From Hymenobacter perfusus (GTDB taxonomy: Bacteria; Bacteroidota; Bacteroidia; Cytophagales; Hymenobacteraceae), in assembly GCF_003944765.1 (NCBI RefSeq), contig NZ_RWIU01000001.1, positions 620,001 through 684,000 on the forward strand: a stretch of DNA of 64,000 nucleotides, given 5' to 3'. Within the stretch, counting starts at the first letter, position 1. Every line of letters begins with the position of its first letter. Of the stretch, positions 53,649 to 62,306 are shown piece after piece. A model generated the notes under the pieces. That model was not told the DNA's origin. It did not search any database and saw only the letters and a list, made by a program, of their open reading frames with translations. The translations under genes and the position numbers were made by a program.

Positions 53649-54032
53649 CTAGTGCAGCGGGCACAACACCCGACGATAGAAAAGCAGATACAAGCCTACA
53701 CTATACCCCGCCAGACCGAGCGCCCACACGGAAGGAGTGTTTGCCGTCAGCCCGCAAACCAACAATACTTCACCGCTGAAGGCGGCCATCAATAACAGCA
53801 CCCGTGCTTCTCCATGTTTTCTGATAGCACACTTAAAAACAGGATATAACAGCACCATTTCCAGGGCTGGTATCAGCAGGAACATTACCAAAGATGCAAA
53901 CAGGTTTCTGGGCACCAGTAAGGCCTCCCAATCCATACGGCGGCCCCGGAAAAGGAAGGCGTAGATGCCTGTCCATTTCACCAGCGTGTATCCGAAGAAC
54001 TTGTAGTACTGCTTTGCTTCGGCCTGCGTCAT
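53649..54032 (-). CDS. small uncharacterised membrane protein
   Basis: 127 residues, with three or four hydrophobic segments (ASLVMFLLIPALEMVLLYPVF, ARVLLLMAAFSGEVLLVCGL, WALGLAGYSVGLYLLF). The N-terminus is soluble and amphipathic (TQAEAKQYYKFFGYTLVKW). No family was recognised. Its base composition is a little less GC-rich than the neighbouring genes. It ends 121 bases from the S9 peptidase start and begins 19 bases after the HD gene stop, so the two may be co-transcribed. Confidence 0.65.
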   Translation of the reverse strand: MTQAEAKQYYKFFGYTLVKWTGIYAFLFRGRRMDWEALLVPRNLFASLVMFLLIPALEMVLLYPVFKCAIRKHGEARVLLLMAAFSGEVLLVCGLTANTPSVWALGLAGYSVGLYLLFYRRVLCPLH

Positions 54033-54051
54033 ATAATTACTGGTTTAGCTC

Positions 54052-54702
54052 TCACACGCCCCCATTATCCCACGCCTTCAGCTCGGCCTGGAGGTTGCGG
54101 CGGGCGGGGGCGTCGAGCCGGTCACGGAAGGCGGCGGTGTGGTAGAGTAGCGGGGTGTTGAGCAGCTTTTCGAGCACCTGGCGGCGGCCCCGGCGGTAGA
54201 GGAAATCCGGAATCAGGCGGTACTCCTGGCGCACCTGCCGGGCGTACTGCCAGTAATCCGACTCGGTAGCACCCAGAATCTGCAGGTCGGCGTCGAGGAA
54301 GAAGTGTAGGTCTGCGTCTTCGGGCTGGGGCTGGGTGTGGTCCTGGGTGCGCTCGATGAGGAAGGCCACGCGCTGCTGCCGCGCCGCCGAGAGGCTGGTG
54401 TGCTGCAAAAACTCCAGGGCCTGGGCCGCGCTGCGGGTTTCGTTATCGGAGCGGCGGGGGCTATACACCACATCGTGAAACCAGATGGCCAGCTCCACCA
54501 CCTCGCGGTCCTGCACCAGCGCGCCGTGGCGGTCCACCGCGTCCAGCAGCGCCCGGATGTGGGGCAGCGCGTGATAGTGGCGGTCGGAGCCGCCGTAGGC
54601 CGCTTCCAGCTGCTTGTAGGTGGCCGACTGCAACGCTTTATCGGAAACTAAAGGCGTAGTGAGGCGCTGCCAGCGGGCAGCTAAGGTAGTAGTCGTAACC
54701 AT
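54052..54702 (-). CDS. HD-superfamily metal-dependent hydrolase (COG4339-like)
   Basis: 216 residues. The HD site is made of YHALPHIRALLDAV (first His) and IWFHDVVYSPRRSDNETRSA (His-Asp pair, about residues 75-94). A later Asp is in FFLDADLQILGA. This layout is that of 'predicted metal-dependent HD phosphohydrolases' of about 210 residues, whose substrates have not been defined. It is cytosolic. The small membrane protein gene follows 19 bases later. The conserved region RQVRQEYRLIPDFLYRRGRRQVLEKLL is also part of that family. Confidence 0.85.
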   Translation of the reverse strand: MVTTTTLAARWQRLTTPLVSDKALQSATYKQLEAAYGGSDRHYHALPHIRALLDAVDRHGALVQDREVVELAIWFHDVVYSPRRSDNETRSAAQALEFLQHTSLSAARQQRVAFLIERTQDHTQPQPEDADLHFFLDADLQILGATESDYWQYARQVRQEYRLIPDFLYRRGRRQVLEKLLNTPLLYHTAAFRDRLDAPARRNLQAELKAWDNGGV

Positions 54703-54846
54703 CGGGCGGAAAACAGATCAGGCAATTACACTCAACTAATTGACGGCGGGACAGCCGGCGCAAGCAGCTGGGCAGACTTAATTTGGTAAGGCCGCAAACC
54801 GGCAAAAGGTTGCAGCCACGGCCGGTATTTGTGGCCGGATAACGGC

Positions 54847-55281
54847 TTAGTTGGCCGTAGGCGCGCCGTAAGGGTTGGGGCGGCGCACCTCCAGGTACCG
54901 CTCGGGTGCGGCCAGCTCCTGAAAACCGAACTGCCGGTACAGGCCGTGGGCATCCAAAGTGGCCAGCAACTGACGGCGCAACCCTTGTAGTTCCGGATGG
55001 TCCCAGACTTCCTGCATCAGCTGTTTGCTCAGGCCCCGGCTCCGAAACTCGGGCAGCACAAATACGTCGCAGAGCCAGGCAAAGGTAGCCTTATCCGTCA
55101 CGACGCGGGCAAAGCCGGCCTGGCGGCCATCGGGGGCGTAAAGGCCGAAGTTGAGGGAGTTTGCAATGGCCCGCTGCACGGTTTCGAGCGGGATGTTAAG
55201 GGCCCAGTAGGAGTCGTGGGCCAGGTAGCGGTGGATCAGCGCAATATCGAGGCGGGTGGGGTCAGTGCTGACAGTGAACAT
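54847..55281 (-). CDS. GNAT-family N-acetyltransferase
   Basis: 144 residues. The acetyl-CoA site is FVLPEFRSRGLSKQLMQEV (motif A, R-x-R-G-L at about 85-100). The strand FARVVTDKATFAWLCDVFV leads into it, and LLATLDAHGLYRQFGFQEL is motif B. The first part, HRYLAHDSYWALNIPLETVQRAIANSLNFGLY, resembles a subgroup of small GNATs often annotated only as acetyltransferases. The acceptor may be an amino acid or small amine. It is a stand-alone gene, divergent from the secreted sugar dehydrogenase gene. Confidence 0.9.
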   Translation of the reverse strand: MFTVSTDPTRLDIALIHRYLAHDSYWALNIPLETVQRAIANSLNFGLYAPDGRQAGFARVVTDKATFAWLCDVFVLPEFRSRGLSKQLMQEVWDHPELQGLRRQLLATLDAHGLYRQFGFQELAAPERYLEVRRPNPYGAPTAN

Positions 55282-55404
55282 GGGCGGGAAGGCGGGTGGC
55301 GACGACCAAGAACGAAAAGCCGCCGCAAACCCGCATGGTTTCTAATCCAAAATCGGCGGGGCTACGTTAACTTTAGACACTTCCACTTCACCAACCGCCT
55401 GACT

Positions 55405-56802
55405 ATGAAACACCTTCACTCCTTGCTGGCCGGCGCTTTTTTTCTGGCGGCCCCCGTTCTTGTGCAAGCTCAGACCGCGCCGGTCCTCACCACGTTTCCG
55501 GTAGGCAGCACCACCGTCACGGTTTCGGCCTTGACTACCGGCCTGCAAGTGCCGTGGGAACTGGTATGGGGACCCGATAACTTCATTTGGATGACCGAGC
55601 GCGGCGGCCGGATCAGTCGTGTGAACCCGGCCGGCGGGCAGGTAACGCCACTCGTCACGCTTACCGATGTAGTCACGTCCTCGGAAGGCGGTCTGCTGGG
55701 TATGGCGCTGCATCCCGATCTGCTCACGACTTCGCCCTACGTGTACGTGGTGTACAACTACAACAACGCCGCCGGCCAATACCGGGTGAAGCTCGTGCGC
55801 CTCACCTATGCCAACGGCGCACTCGGCAGCCCGCTGGTGCTGCTGGGCGATATTGACGCGGTGAGCACCCACAGCGGTTCCCGCCTCACCATTCTGCCCG
55901 ACCGCACGCTGCTCATGACCACCGGCGACGCCCAGAACCGCCCTGCCGCCCAGGACCGCGCCTCACTTAACGGCAAAATCCTGCGCCTGAACCTCGACGG
56001 TACCATTCCGGCCGACAACCCAGTGGCGGGCAGCGCGGTGTATAGCTTTGGGCACCGCAACCCGCAGGGCCTGGTGCGCGCCGGCAACGGCCGTATTTAC
56101 AGCTCGGAGCACGGCGAAAACGCGGAGGACGAAGTGAACATCATCGAACCGAACCGCAACTACGGCTGGCCCACCGTGGAGGGCCTCTGCAATCTGGCGG
56201 CCGAACAGGCATTCTGCGCGCCCAACAACGTGCGGGAACCGATTTTCACCTGGGCTCCCACCGTGGGCGTAGCCGGCCTCACCTACTACGACCACCCCGC
56301 CATTCCGGGCTGGCGCAACAGCCTGTTGGCGGCCGTTCTGCGCGGCAACCGAATCACCCAGATTCCGCTGGACGCGGCCGGTGCCACGGCCGGCGCCGAA
56401 GCCACGGTGCTGACTACTTTCGGGCGGCTGCGCTCCATCTGCGTGTCGCCGCAGGGCAAAGTATATGTGGGCACTAGTAACCGCGACGGCCGCGCTACTC
56501 CCGGCACCAACGACGACCAGATTCTGGTGCTCGAAAACCGGCTGTTCACTAGCACCGCCCGGAGCCAGGCCGGCCAGTTGAGCGTGTGGCCTAACCCGGC
56601 CCGCACCTCCCTCACCCTCCAACTGACCACCGCCGTCAGCCAAAACACGCCCGCCGAGGTGCACGATGCTCTGGGCCGGATAGTGCGCACGGCCCGCTTC
56701 AGCGCCGGCCAGCGCACGGTACAAGTGCCACTGGAAGGCCTGAAACCCGGCCTGTACTCCATCCGCAGCCAGAACAGCGTGCAGCGGTTTGTGGTGGAGT
56801 AG
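55405..56802 (+). CDS. PQQ-dependent sugar dehydrogenase with T9SS sorting tail
   Basis: 465 residues from the ATG at 55405; signal peptide MKHLHSLLAGAFFLAAPVLVQAQ. The GSDH propeller is at about 40-375: LQVPWELVWGPDNFIWMTERGGRI, GLLGMALHPDL, VSTHSGSRLTILPDRTLLMTTGD, SFGHRNPQGLVRAG, YSSEHGENAEDEVNII and YGWPTVEG, the PQQ and Ca positions of soluble glucose dehydrogenases. The last 75 residues (LSVWPNPARTSLTLQL, VHDALGRIVRTARF, LKPGLYSIRS) are a T9SS tail, so the enzyme is placed outside the outer membrane. It differs in export from the lipoprotein dehydrogenase at 33852-35189. Followed by a large palindromic repeat. Confidence 0.93.
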   Translation: MKHLHSLLAGAFFLAAPVLVQAQTAPVLTTFPVGSTTVTVSALTTGLQVPWELVWGPDNFIWMTERGGRISRVNPAGGQVTPLVTLTDVVTSSEGGLLGMALHPDLLTTSPYVYVVYNYNNAAGQYRVKLVRLTYANGALGSPLVLLGDIDAVSTHSGSRLTILPDRTLLMTTGDAQNRPAAQDRASLNGKILRLNLDGTIPADNPVAGSAVYSFGHRNPQGLVRAGNGRIYSSEHGENAEDEVNIIEPNRNYGWPTVEGLCNLAAEQAFCAPNNVREPIFTWAPTVGVAGLTYYDHPAIPGWRNSLLAAVLRGNRITQIPLDAAGATAGAEATVLTTFGRLRSICVSPQGKVYVGTSNRDGRATPGTNDDQILVLENRLFTSTARSQAGQLSVWPNPARTSLTLQLTTAVSQNTPAEVHDALGRIVRTARFSAGQRTVQVPLEGLKPGLYSIRSQNSVQRFVVE

Positions 56803-56851
56803 GGTTGATTAAGGTTTGGGTGTAGGAGTGTTTAGGGGTAGGAGTTGAAAA

Positions 56852-57019
56852 AAGAAGGACATCATTCCGAGCCTGCGAGGAATCTCGCGTGCTGACGTTG
56901 CCCAAGTGAGTGTCGCGCTTTATCCGGCGTCCGCTTATTGAAGCATCTCTCCCGCTTCAATTTGATTACCACCTCAACGTCAGCACACGAGATTCCTCGC
57001 AGGCTCGGAATGACGTTCT
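56852..57019. repeat. palindromic repeat, GTCATTCC family, copy 2 (largest)
   Basis: Arms at about 56852-56900 and 56972-57019 are inverted copies of about 47 bases with four to five mismatches (core ATTCCGAGCCTGCGAGGAAT). The 70-base centre has its own small hairpin (TTGAAGC / GCTTCAA, 56938-56960). It fills the gap between the convergent sugar dehydrogenase and CDF genes. Confidence 0.85.
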
Positions 57020-57056
57020 ATCGTATTCCCTTACGCCCTCTTACCCCCATACCCTC

Positions 57057-58046
57057 CTACCCTACCAACTGGTGCCGCTCGTTTTTTACCACGTTGACCA
57101 GCGTCCAGGGGATTTCCTGGCTGAAGGCGTGTTGGCGCACGGGGCAATCGGGCATGTGGCAGTGGGAGCAGGCGGAAAAGTTGCAGGGGTCGGCGTGCAC
57201 GAACATTTCCACTTGCACGTCGAACTCCTGATCCACCAGCTGCTCGATGCGGTGGACCTGGTCGTGGGTTTGCTCCAGGCTGAAATAATAGGGCATGGTC
57301 ACGTGGCAGTCGATGTGCATATTGGCCCCGTAGCGCACCACGCGCAGGTTATGCACGTCAATCCAGGCCGGTTCGCGGTGCTCCTGTAGCTCGGCCACCA
57401 CGTGTTGCACGGTGGCCGTGTCGGCCTCATCCATCAGCCCCGAAACCGAGCGGCGCACCATACGGTAGCCGTTCACCACGATGAACACGCCCAGCCCCAG
57501 CGCCGCCAAGGAGTCGTAGAGCACATTGCCGGTGAACACCACCAGCAGCAAGGCCACACACGAAACCAGCGTACTCACGGCATCCAGGTACAGGTGCTGC
57601 CCATCGCCAATGAGCGTGGGCGAATGATGCTCCCGGCCGGCACGAATCAATGCGAAGCCGGTAGCCAGGTTCACCAGAGCCGTAATGAACAGCAGCGCCA
57701 TACCCCAGTCGGGCCGCGCAATGGCGTGCGGGTGCAGCAACGATTGTAGCGCCGAGTAGAAGATGTACACGCCCGCCATCAGAATCAACCCGCCCTCAAA
57801 CCCCACCGACAGGTACTCGATTTTGCCGTGCCCGTAGGGGTGGTTTTCGTCCTTGGGCAGGCTAGCCAGGTAGATGCTGTAGAGCGCAAACGCGCTGGCC
57901 ACCACGTTAATAATAGACTCCAACGCATCCGTCAGCACGGCCTGGGAGCGGGTCAGCAGCCAAGCGTAGAACTTGATGCCGATGAGCAGCACGCTTACCA
58001 CCAGGGAAAGCAGGGCGAAACGGGTCTTGAGGGGAAGCGAGAACAT
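57057..58046 (-). CDS. cation diffusion facilitator (CDF) metal exporter
   Basis: 329 residues. Six membrane helices are seen in the first 205 residues. Helix 2 has TDALESIINVVAS, where the metal positions are Glu and Asn instead of the His/Asp of zinc CDFs. Helix 5 has HLYLDAVSTLVS with the normal His-x-x-x-Asp. The loop DENHPYGHGKIEYL follows the family. The C-terminal domain ends in a Cys/His-rich segment (DPCNFSACSHCHMPDCPVRQH) which can bind metal. CDFs pump Zn, Fe or Mn out in exchange for protons. It is divergent from the Nramp importer gene, and the 140-188 base region between them holds a DtxR-like palindrome. Confidence 0.93.
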   Translation of the reverse strand: MFSLPLKTRFALLSLVVSVLLIGIKFYAWLLTRSQAVLTDALESIINVVASAFALYSIYLASLPKDENHPYGHGKIEYLSVGFEGGLILMAGVYIFYSALQSLLHPHAIARPDWGMALLFITALVNLATGFALIRAGREHHSPTLIGDGQHLYLDAVSTLVSCVALLLVVFTGNVLYDSLAALGLGVFIVVNGYRMVRRSVSGLMDEADTATVQHVVAELQEHREPAWIDVHNLRVVRYGANMHIDCHVTMPYYFSLEQTHDQVHRIEQLVDQEFDVQVEMFVHADPCNFSACSHCHMPDCPVRQHAFSQEIPWTLVNVVKNERHQLVG

Positions 58047-58153
58047 GGGCAGCTAACGGCGAAAGGGGGCGCAAAATTCCGGGTAAAAATCGGGCTTTTG
58101 GGGGTGTACGTAACTTTTCCGAGCAAAAGCAGTAAGCAGACTGTCTTAAATTT

Positions 58154-58176
58154 AAATTTAGACAAGCCTAAAAATT
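58154..58176. promoter_or_regulatory. DtxR/MntR-type operator before the Nramp gene
   Basis: The core TTTAGACAAGCCTAAA (58157-58172) has arms TTTAGA and CCTAAA with one mismatch, in an AT-rich setting. It resembles DtxR-family operators. A near twin lies before the TonB receptor gene at 59739-59756. It is 14-62 bases before the possible Nramp starts. Confidence 0.6.
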
Positions 58177-58234
58177 TCGTTTCTTTGTGACTATCAATAC
58201 GTCAGCTCCCAGGCCAACACCTTCACCGGATCAT

Positions 58235-59599
58235 ATGCCCACAGTGTTACCACCACCCACACCCGAAACTGCGCCGCCGGAAACCGGCTGGCGGCAAGCC
58301 CGCACGGCCCCGTCGTTGCAGGAAGTGTACGCTTCGGTGCGGGTGCCGGCCCACGACGCCTCGTTCTGGCGCAAGCTGCTGGCCTTTTGGGGGCCGGGCC
58401 TGATGGTGGCCGTGGGCTACATGGACCCCGGCAACTGGGCCACCGACCTGGAGGGCGGCTCCCGCTTCGGCTACACGCTGCTCTCGGTGATTCTAATTTC
58501 TAACCTGTTTGCCATGCTGCTGCAGCACCTGGCCGCCAAGCTGGGCATCGTGACGGGCCGCGACTTGGCCCAGGCCTGCCGCGACCATTACAGCAAGCCC
58601 GTGGCGCGGGTGCTGTGGGTGCTTTGCGAAGTAGCCATTGCCGCCTGTGACCTGGCCGAAGTCATCGGCTCGGCCATTGCGCTCAACCTGCTGTTCGGGC
58701 TGCCGCTGACCTGGGGCGTGGTGTTGACCATTCTGGATGTGCTGGTGGTACTCATGTTCCAGAACAAGGGCTTCCGGGTGCTGGAAAGCATTGTGGCGGG
58801 CCTGATTGTGGTAATTTTCGGCTGTTTCCTGTACGAAATCATTGTGTCGCAGCCCGATTGGTTTGGCATTCTGGGCGGGCTGGTGCCGCAGCCGGAAGTG
58901 GTGACCACGCCGCGCATGCTCTACATTGCCATCGGCATTCTGGGCGCCACCGTGATGCCCCACAACCTGTACCTGCACTCCAGCATCGTGCAAACCCGCG
59001 CCTTCGACCAGGATGAGCCCGGTAAGCGCATGGCCATCAAGTTTGCCACCATCGATAGCACGATGGCCCTGTTTCTGGCCTTCTTCGTGAATGCGGCCAT
59101 TCTGATTACCGCCGCCGCCGCCTTCCACAAAAACGGCCTCCAGGACGTGGCCGACATCCACGACGCGCACAAGCTGCTGGCCCCGGTGCTGGGTGCGGGC
59201 GCGGCCTCAGTGGTGTTTGCGGTGGCCCTGCTGGCTTCGGGCCAGAACTCGACCCTCACCGGCACCCTGGCCGGCCAGATTGTGATGGAAGGCTTCCTGA
59301 ACCTACGGCTGAAACCCTGGCTGCGCCGCCTCATCACGCGCGGTATTGCGGTGGTGCCGGCCTTCATCGTGGCGCTATTGTACGGCGAGAAAGGCACCGG
59401 CGAGCTGCTGGTGTTCAGCCAGGTGGTGCTGTCGTTGCAACTCAGCTTTGCGGTGGTGCCGCTGGTGGTATTCACCGGCAGCAAGGCCAAAATGGGCATT
59501 TTCGTGAACAAACCCTGGCTGCAAGCGGTGGCCTGGGCAGTGTCCGGCATCATCATCGTGCTGAACCTGTACCTCCTCTACCAGACGTTCTTTGGCTAA
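58235..59599 (+). CDS. mntH: Nramp-family Mn(II)/Fe(II) importer
   Basis: 454 residues from the ATG at 58235; a GTG at 58187 would add 16 Pro-rich residues but lies within a likely promoter. Eleven membrane helices. Helix 1 has [12 protein letters not shown] with the metal-binding DPGN, and helix 6 has [19 protein letters not shown] with the Ala-x-x-Met-Pro-His set; together they are the signature of Mn/Fe Nramp transporters. The first 60 residues before helix 1 are a Pro/Thr-rich tail, unusual in length. It is divergent from the CDF exporter and followed by a TonB receptor, with matching operators, so the three probably balance the same metal. Confidence 0.95.
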   Translation: MPTVLPPPTPETAPPETGWRQARTAPSLQEVYASVRVPAHDASFWRKLLAFWGPGLMVAVGYMDPGNWATDLEGGSRFGYTLLSVILISNLFAMLLQHLAAKLGIVTGRDLAQACRDHYSKPVARVLWVLCEVAIAACDLAEVIGSAIALNLLFGLPLTWGVVLTILDVLVVLMFQNKGFRVLESIVAGLIVVIFGCFLYEIIVSQPDWFGILGGLVPQPEVVTTPRMLYIAIGILGATVMPHNLYLHSSIVQTRAFDQDEPGKRMAIKFATIDSTMALFLAFFVNAAILITAAAAFHKNGLQDVADIHDAHKLLAPVLGAGAASVVFAVALLASGQNSTLTGTLAGQIVMEGFLNLRLKPWLRRLITRGIAVVPAFIVALLYGEKGTGELLVFSQVVLSLQLSFAVVPLVVFTGSKAKMGIFVNKPWLQAVAWAVSGIIIVLNLYLLYQTFFG

Positions 59600-59623
59600 G
59601 CAACACTGCGTTTATAAAACAAC

Positions 59624-59700
59624 TGTCGTTCCGACGAAGGAGGAATCTGGATTAAGAGGCACAACGACTTGTCCCAGATTCCTCCTTCGTCAGAATGACA
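59624..59700. repeat. palindromic repeat, GTCATTCC family, copy 3
   Basis: TGTCGTTCCGACGAAGGAGGAATCTGG (59624-59650) and CCAGATTCCTCCTTCGTCAGAATGACA (59674-59700) are inverted copies with two mismatches. It lies between the Nramp and TonB receptor genes and could end the Nramp transcript. Confidence 0.8.
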
Positions 59701-59738
59701 AAAGGCGCGGATATACCGCGCTTTTTTCCGGTCTGCAG

Positions 59739-59756
59739 ATTTAGACATATCTAAAT
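59739..59756. promoter_or_regulatory. DtxR/MntR-type operator before the TonB receptor gene
   Basis: ATTTAGACATATCTAAAT is a perfect palindrome with 7-base arms and a 4-base centre, located 23 bases before the receptor ATG. Its core TTTAGACA..CTAAA is shared with the site at 58157-58172. Confidence 0.65.
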
Positions 59757-59778
59757 AAATTCAACTGACCTTTCTAAA

Positions 59779-62247
59779 ATGAAAGCACTTCTTCTGTTCT
59801 TCTTTCTCCTGCTGACGCTATCCGGCCAAGCCCAAACCACCGGAGCAGTTCAGGGCACGGTGCAGGCGGGCGGGCAGCCGGTGCCGTTTGCCAGCGTGGG
59901 TCTGAGAGGCAGCGGCCAGGGTGTAACGGCCGATGAAGCGGGCCGCTTTGCGCTATCAAACCTGCCAGCCGGGCCGTACCGGCTGGTGGTAAGTGCCGTT
60001 GGGTTTCAGCCCCTGGAACGCCCGCTGACCGTTGTGGCAGGCCAGACGACTACCGTGAATCTGCGGCTGAGCGCGGTGCCGGCGGCTTTAGCCGAGGTGG
60101 TGGTGACGGGCGTGAGCCGGGCTACGGAGCTACGGAAAAGTCCGGTGCCGGTGGCGGTGCTGAGCAAGCGGGAAGTGAACCTGAACAGCAACGGCAACCT
60201 CATCGACGCGGCCGTGAAGGGCGTGCCGGGCCTGAGTGCCGTGACCACCGGCCCCAACATCAGCAAGCCGTTTATCCGGGGGCTGGGCTACAACCGGGTG
60301 CTCACGCTCTACAATGGCCTGCGCCAGGAAGGCCAGCAGTGGGGCGACGAGCACGGTATCGAAATCGACCAGTACGACATTGACCGGATTGAGGTGGTAA
60401 AAGGCCCGGCCAGTCTGATTTACGGTTCCGATGCCGTGGCCGGCGTTATCAATATGCTGCCGAGGCTGCCCAATGGGTCGGCCGGGCGGCTGCACGGCGA
60501 GGCCCTTTCGGAGTACCAGACCAACAATAACCTCATCGGCACCTCATTGGGTCTGCACTACAACCAGCGCGGCTGGCAGTACGCGGCGCGGGGCTCTTAC
60601 CGGCTGGCGCAGGCCTACCGCAACGCCCTGGAAGGCCGGGTGTACGGCACCGCGTTCCGGGAGTTGAACCTGACCGGGCTGGCGGGCGTGGAGAAAACCT
60701 GGGGCAGCACCCACCTCACGGCCACGCTCTACGACAACTTCCAGGAAATTCCGGACGGCAGCCGCGACTCCCTGAGCCGGCGCTTTACCCGGCAGGTGTT
60801 CGAGAGCGAGCAGGACGACATCAAGAACCGGCCGCTGGTCCCAACAGTAGACCTGAGCACCTACCGCATTAACCCGCTGCACCAGCGCATCCAGCACTAC
60901 CGCCTGCTGAGCCGCACCCGGCTGCGGCTGGGAACAGGAGAATTGCACGCACTGCTGGGGGCGCAGCAGAACGTACGCCGCGAGTATAACCACCCCACCG
61001 CGCCCAACCAGGCCGGCCTGGCCGTGGCCCTGAACACCTACAACTACGACCTGCGCTACGCCGCCCCCGCCTGGCACGGCCTGGAAGCCACCGTCGGGCT
61101 GAACGGCATGCACCAGCGCAACCAGAACCAGAACGCCACCGATTTTCCCATTCCCGACTACCAGCTGACCGACGTGGGCGGCTTCGGCTACCTCAAAAAA
61201 ACCTTCGGCCTGCTCGACCTCTCCGGGGGCCTGCGCTACGATACCCGTTTGCTGCGCTGGGCCGATTTTTACGTGGGCCCGAACCCCGCCACCGGCTTCG
61301 ACGGGCAGCTGTCGGCCGCTGCCGCTGGTGGGCGGGCCCCGCAGTTTGCGGCGTTCCGCACGCGGTATGGGGGGCTTTCGGCGAGTCTGGGGGCCACGTA
61401 CAGCTTCTCCGAGCGGCTGGTGTTGCGGGCCAACGTGGCGCGGGGCTACCGGGCGCCCAACATCACGGAAGTCGGCTCCAACGGCCTCGACCCCGGCGCG
61501 CACATCGTGTACCTGGGCAACCGCAGCTTCGGGCCGGAGTTCAGCCTGCAGCAGGATATCGGCCTGAGCGCCTACTTGCCCGATGCCGAGCTGAGCGCCA
61601 GCGTGTTCAACAACCACATCAACAACTACATCTACCAGGCCCGCCTCACCGATGCGGCCGGGCAGCCGGTGGTCATCGTGCCGGGCAACGCCACCTACCA
61701 GTACCAGCAGGGCCGGGCGCAGCTGTACGGGGGCGAGCTGACGATAAACCTACACCCACAGGCCGCGCCGGCCTGGGCGCTCAGCAACAGTCTGGCCTAC
61801 GTGACGGGCCTGAACCGCGCCGCCGACCAGGTGGAAACCCACGGCGCGGCGGCCCGCTACCTGCCCCTGATTCCGCCGCTGCGTACCCGCACCGAGCTGC
61901 GCCTGACCCAGCAGCAGCCCCGGGGCCGGTTCACTAACGCGTACCTTCGGGCGGTGCTGGACTACAACGCGCCGCAAAATCGTTTTTACGCTCTCGATGA
62001 CACCGAAACCCGCACCGCCGGCTACGCGCTGCTGGGCCTGGGAGCCGGTACGGGCCTGCTGGGCGGCGCCGATAAGCGCGAAGTACTCCAGCTTTTTCTG
62101 CAGCTCGATAACGCCTTCAACACGGTGTACCAGTCGCACCTCAACCGCCTGAAATACTTCGAGTATTACGCGGCCACGCCCAACGGGCGGCGGGGCATCT
62201 ACAACCAGGGCCGCAACTTCAGCCTGAAAGTGGTGGTGCCGTTCTAG
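59779..62247 (+). CDS. TonB-dependent outer-membrane receptor, probably for a metal
   Basis: 822 residues. Signal peptide MKALLLFFFLLLTLSGQAQ. A carboxypeptidase-regulatory-like domain is at about 23-105 (GAVQGTVQAGGQPVPFASV). TonB box-like ALAEVVVTGVSRATEL leads into a plug (IDAAVKGVPGLSAV, ISKPFIRGLGYNRVLTLYNG, GDEHGIEIDQYDIDRIEVVKGPASLIYGSDAVAGVINM). The barrel ends in the typical aromatic NFSLKVVVPF. Acidic and His residues (GDEHGIEID) in the plug could contact metal. The operator it shares with the Nramp gene suggests uptake of Mn, Fe or a metal complex. A small outer-membrane protein gene follows 59 bases later. Confidence 0.95.
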   Translation: MKALLLFFFLLLTLSGQAQTTGAVQGTVQAGGQPVPFASVGLRGSGQGVTADEAGRFALSNLPAGPYRLVVSAVGFQPLERPLTVVAGQTTTVNLRLSAVPAALAEVVVTGVSRATELRKSPVPVAVLSKREVNLNSNGNLIDAAVKGVPGLSAVTTGPNISKPFIRGLGYNRVLTLYNGLRQEGQQWGDEHGIEIDQYDIDRIEVVKGPASLIYGSDAVAGVINMLPRLPNGSAGRLHGEALSEYQTNNNLIGTSLGLHYNQRGWQYAARGSYRLAQAYRNALEGRVYGTAFRELNLTGLAGVEKTWGSTHLTATLYDNFQEIPDGSRDSLSRRFTRQVFESEQDDIKNRPLVPTVDLSTYRINPLHQRIQHYRLLSRTRLRLGTGELHALLGAQQNVRREYNHPTAPNQAGLAVALNTYNYDLRYAAPAWHGLEATVGLNGMHQRNQNQNATDFPIPDYQLTDVGGFGYLKKTFGLLDLSGGLRYDTRLLRWADFYVGPNPATGFDGQLSAAAAGGRAPQFAAFRTRYGGLSASLGATYSFSERLVLRANVARGYRAPNITEVGSNGLDPGAHIVYLGNRSFGPEFSLQQDIGLSAYLPDAELSASVFNNHINNYIYQARLTDAAGQPVVIVPGNATYQYQQGRAQLYGGELTINLHPQAAPAWALSNSLAYVTGLNRAADQVETHGAAARYLPLIPPLRTRTELRLTQQQPRGRFTNAYLRAVLDYNAPQNRFYALDDTETRTAGYALLGLGAGTGLLGGADKREVLQLFLQLDNAFNTVYQSHLNRLKYFEYYAATPNGRRGIYNQGRNFSLKVVVPF

Positions 62248-62306
62248 CCGTTTTTGGAGAGGCCGCGTACAAGCCGCACGCTTCCGCTTTTCTCCCCTCC
62301 CGTGCT

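Noticed and set aside
60544..61617. 357-codon open frame on the minus strand
   Set aside because: Antisense to the TonB receptor gene; no start context or domain.
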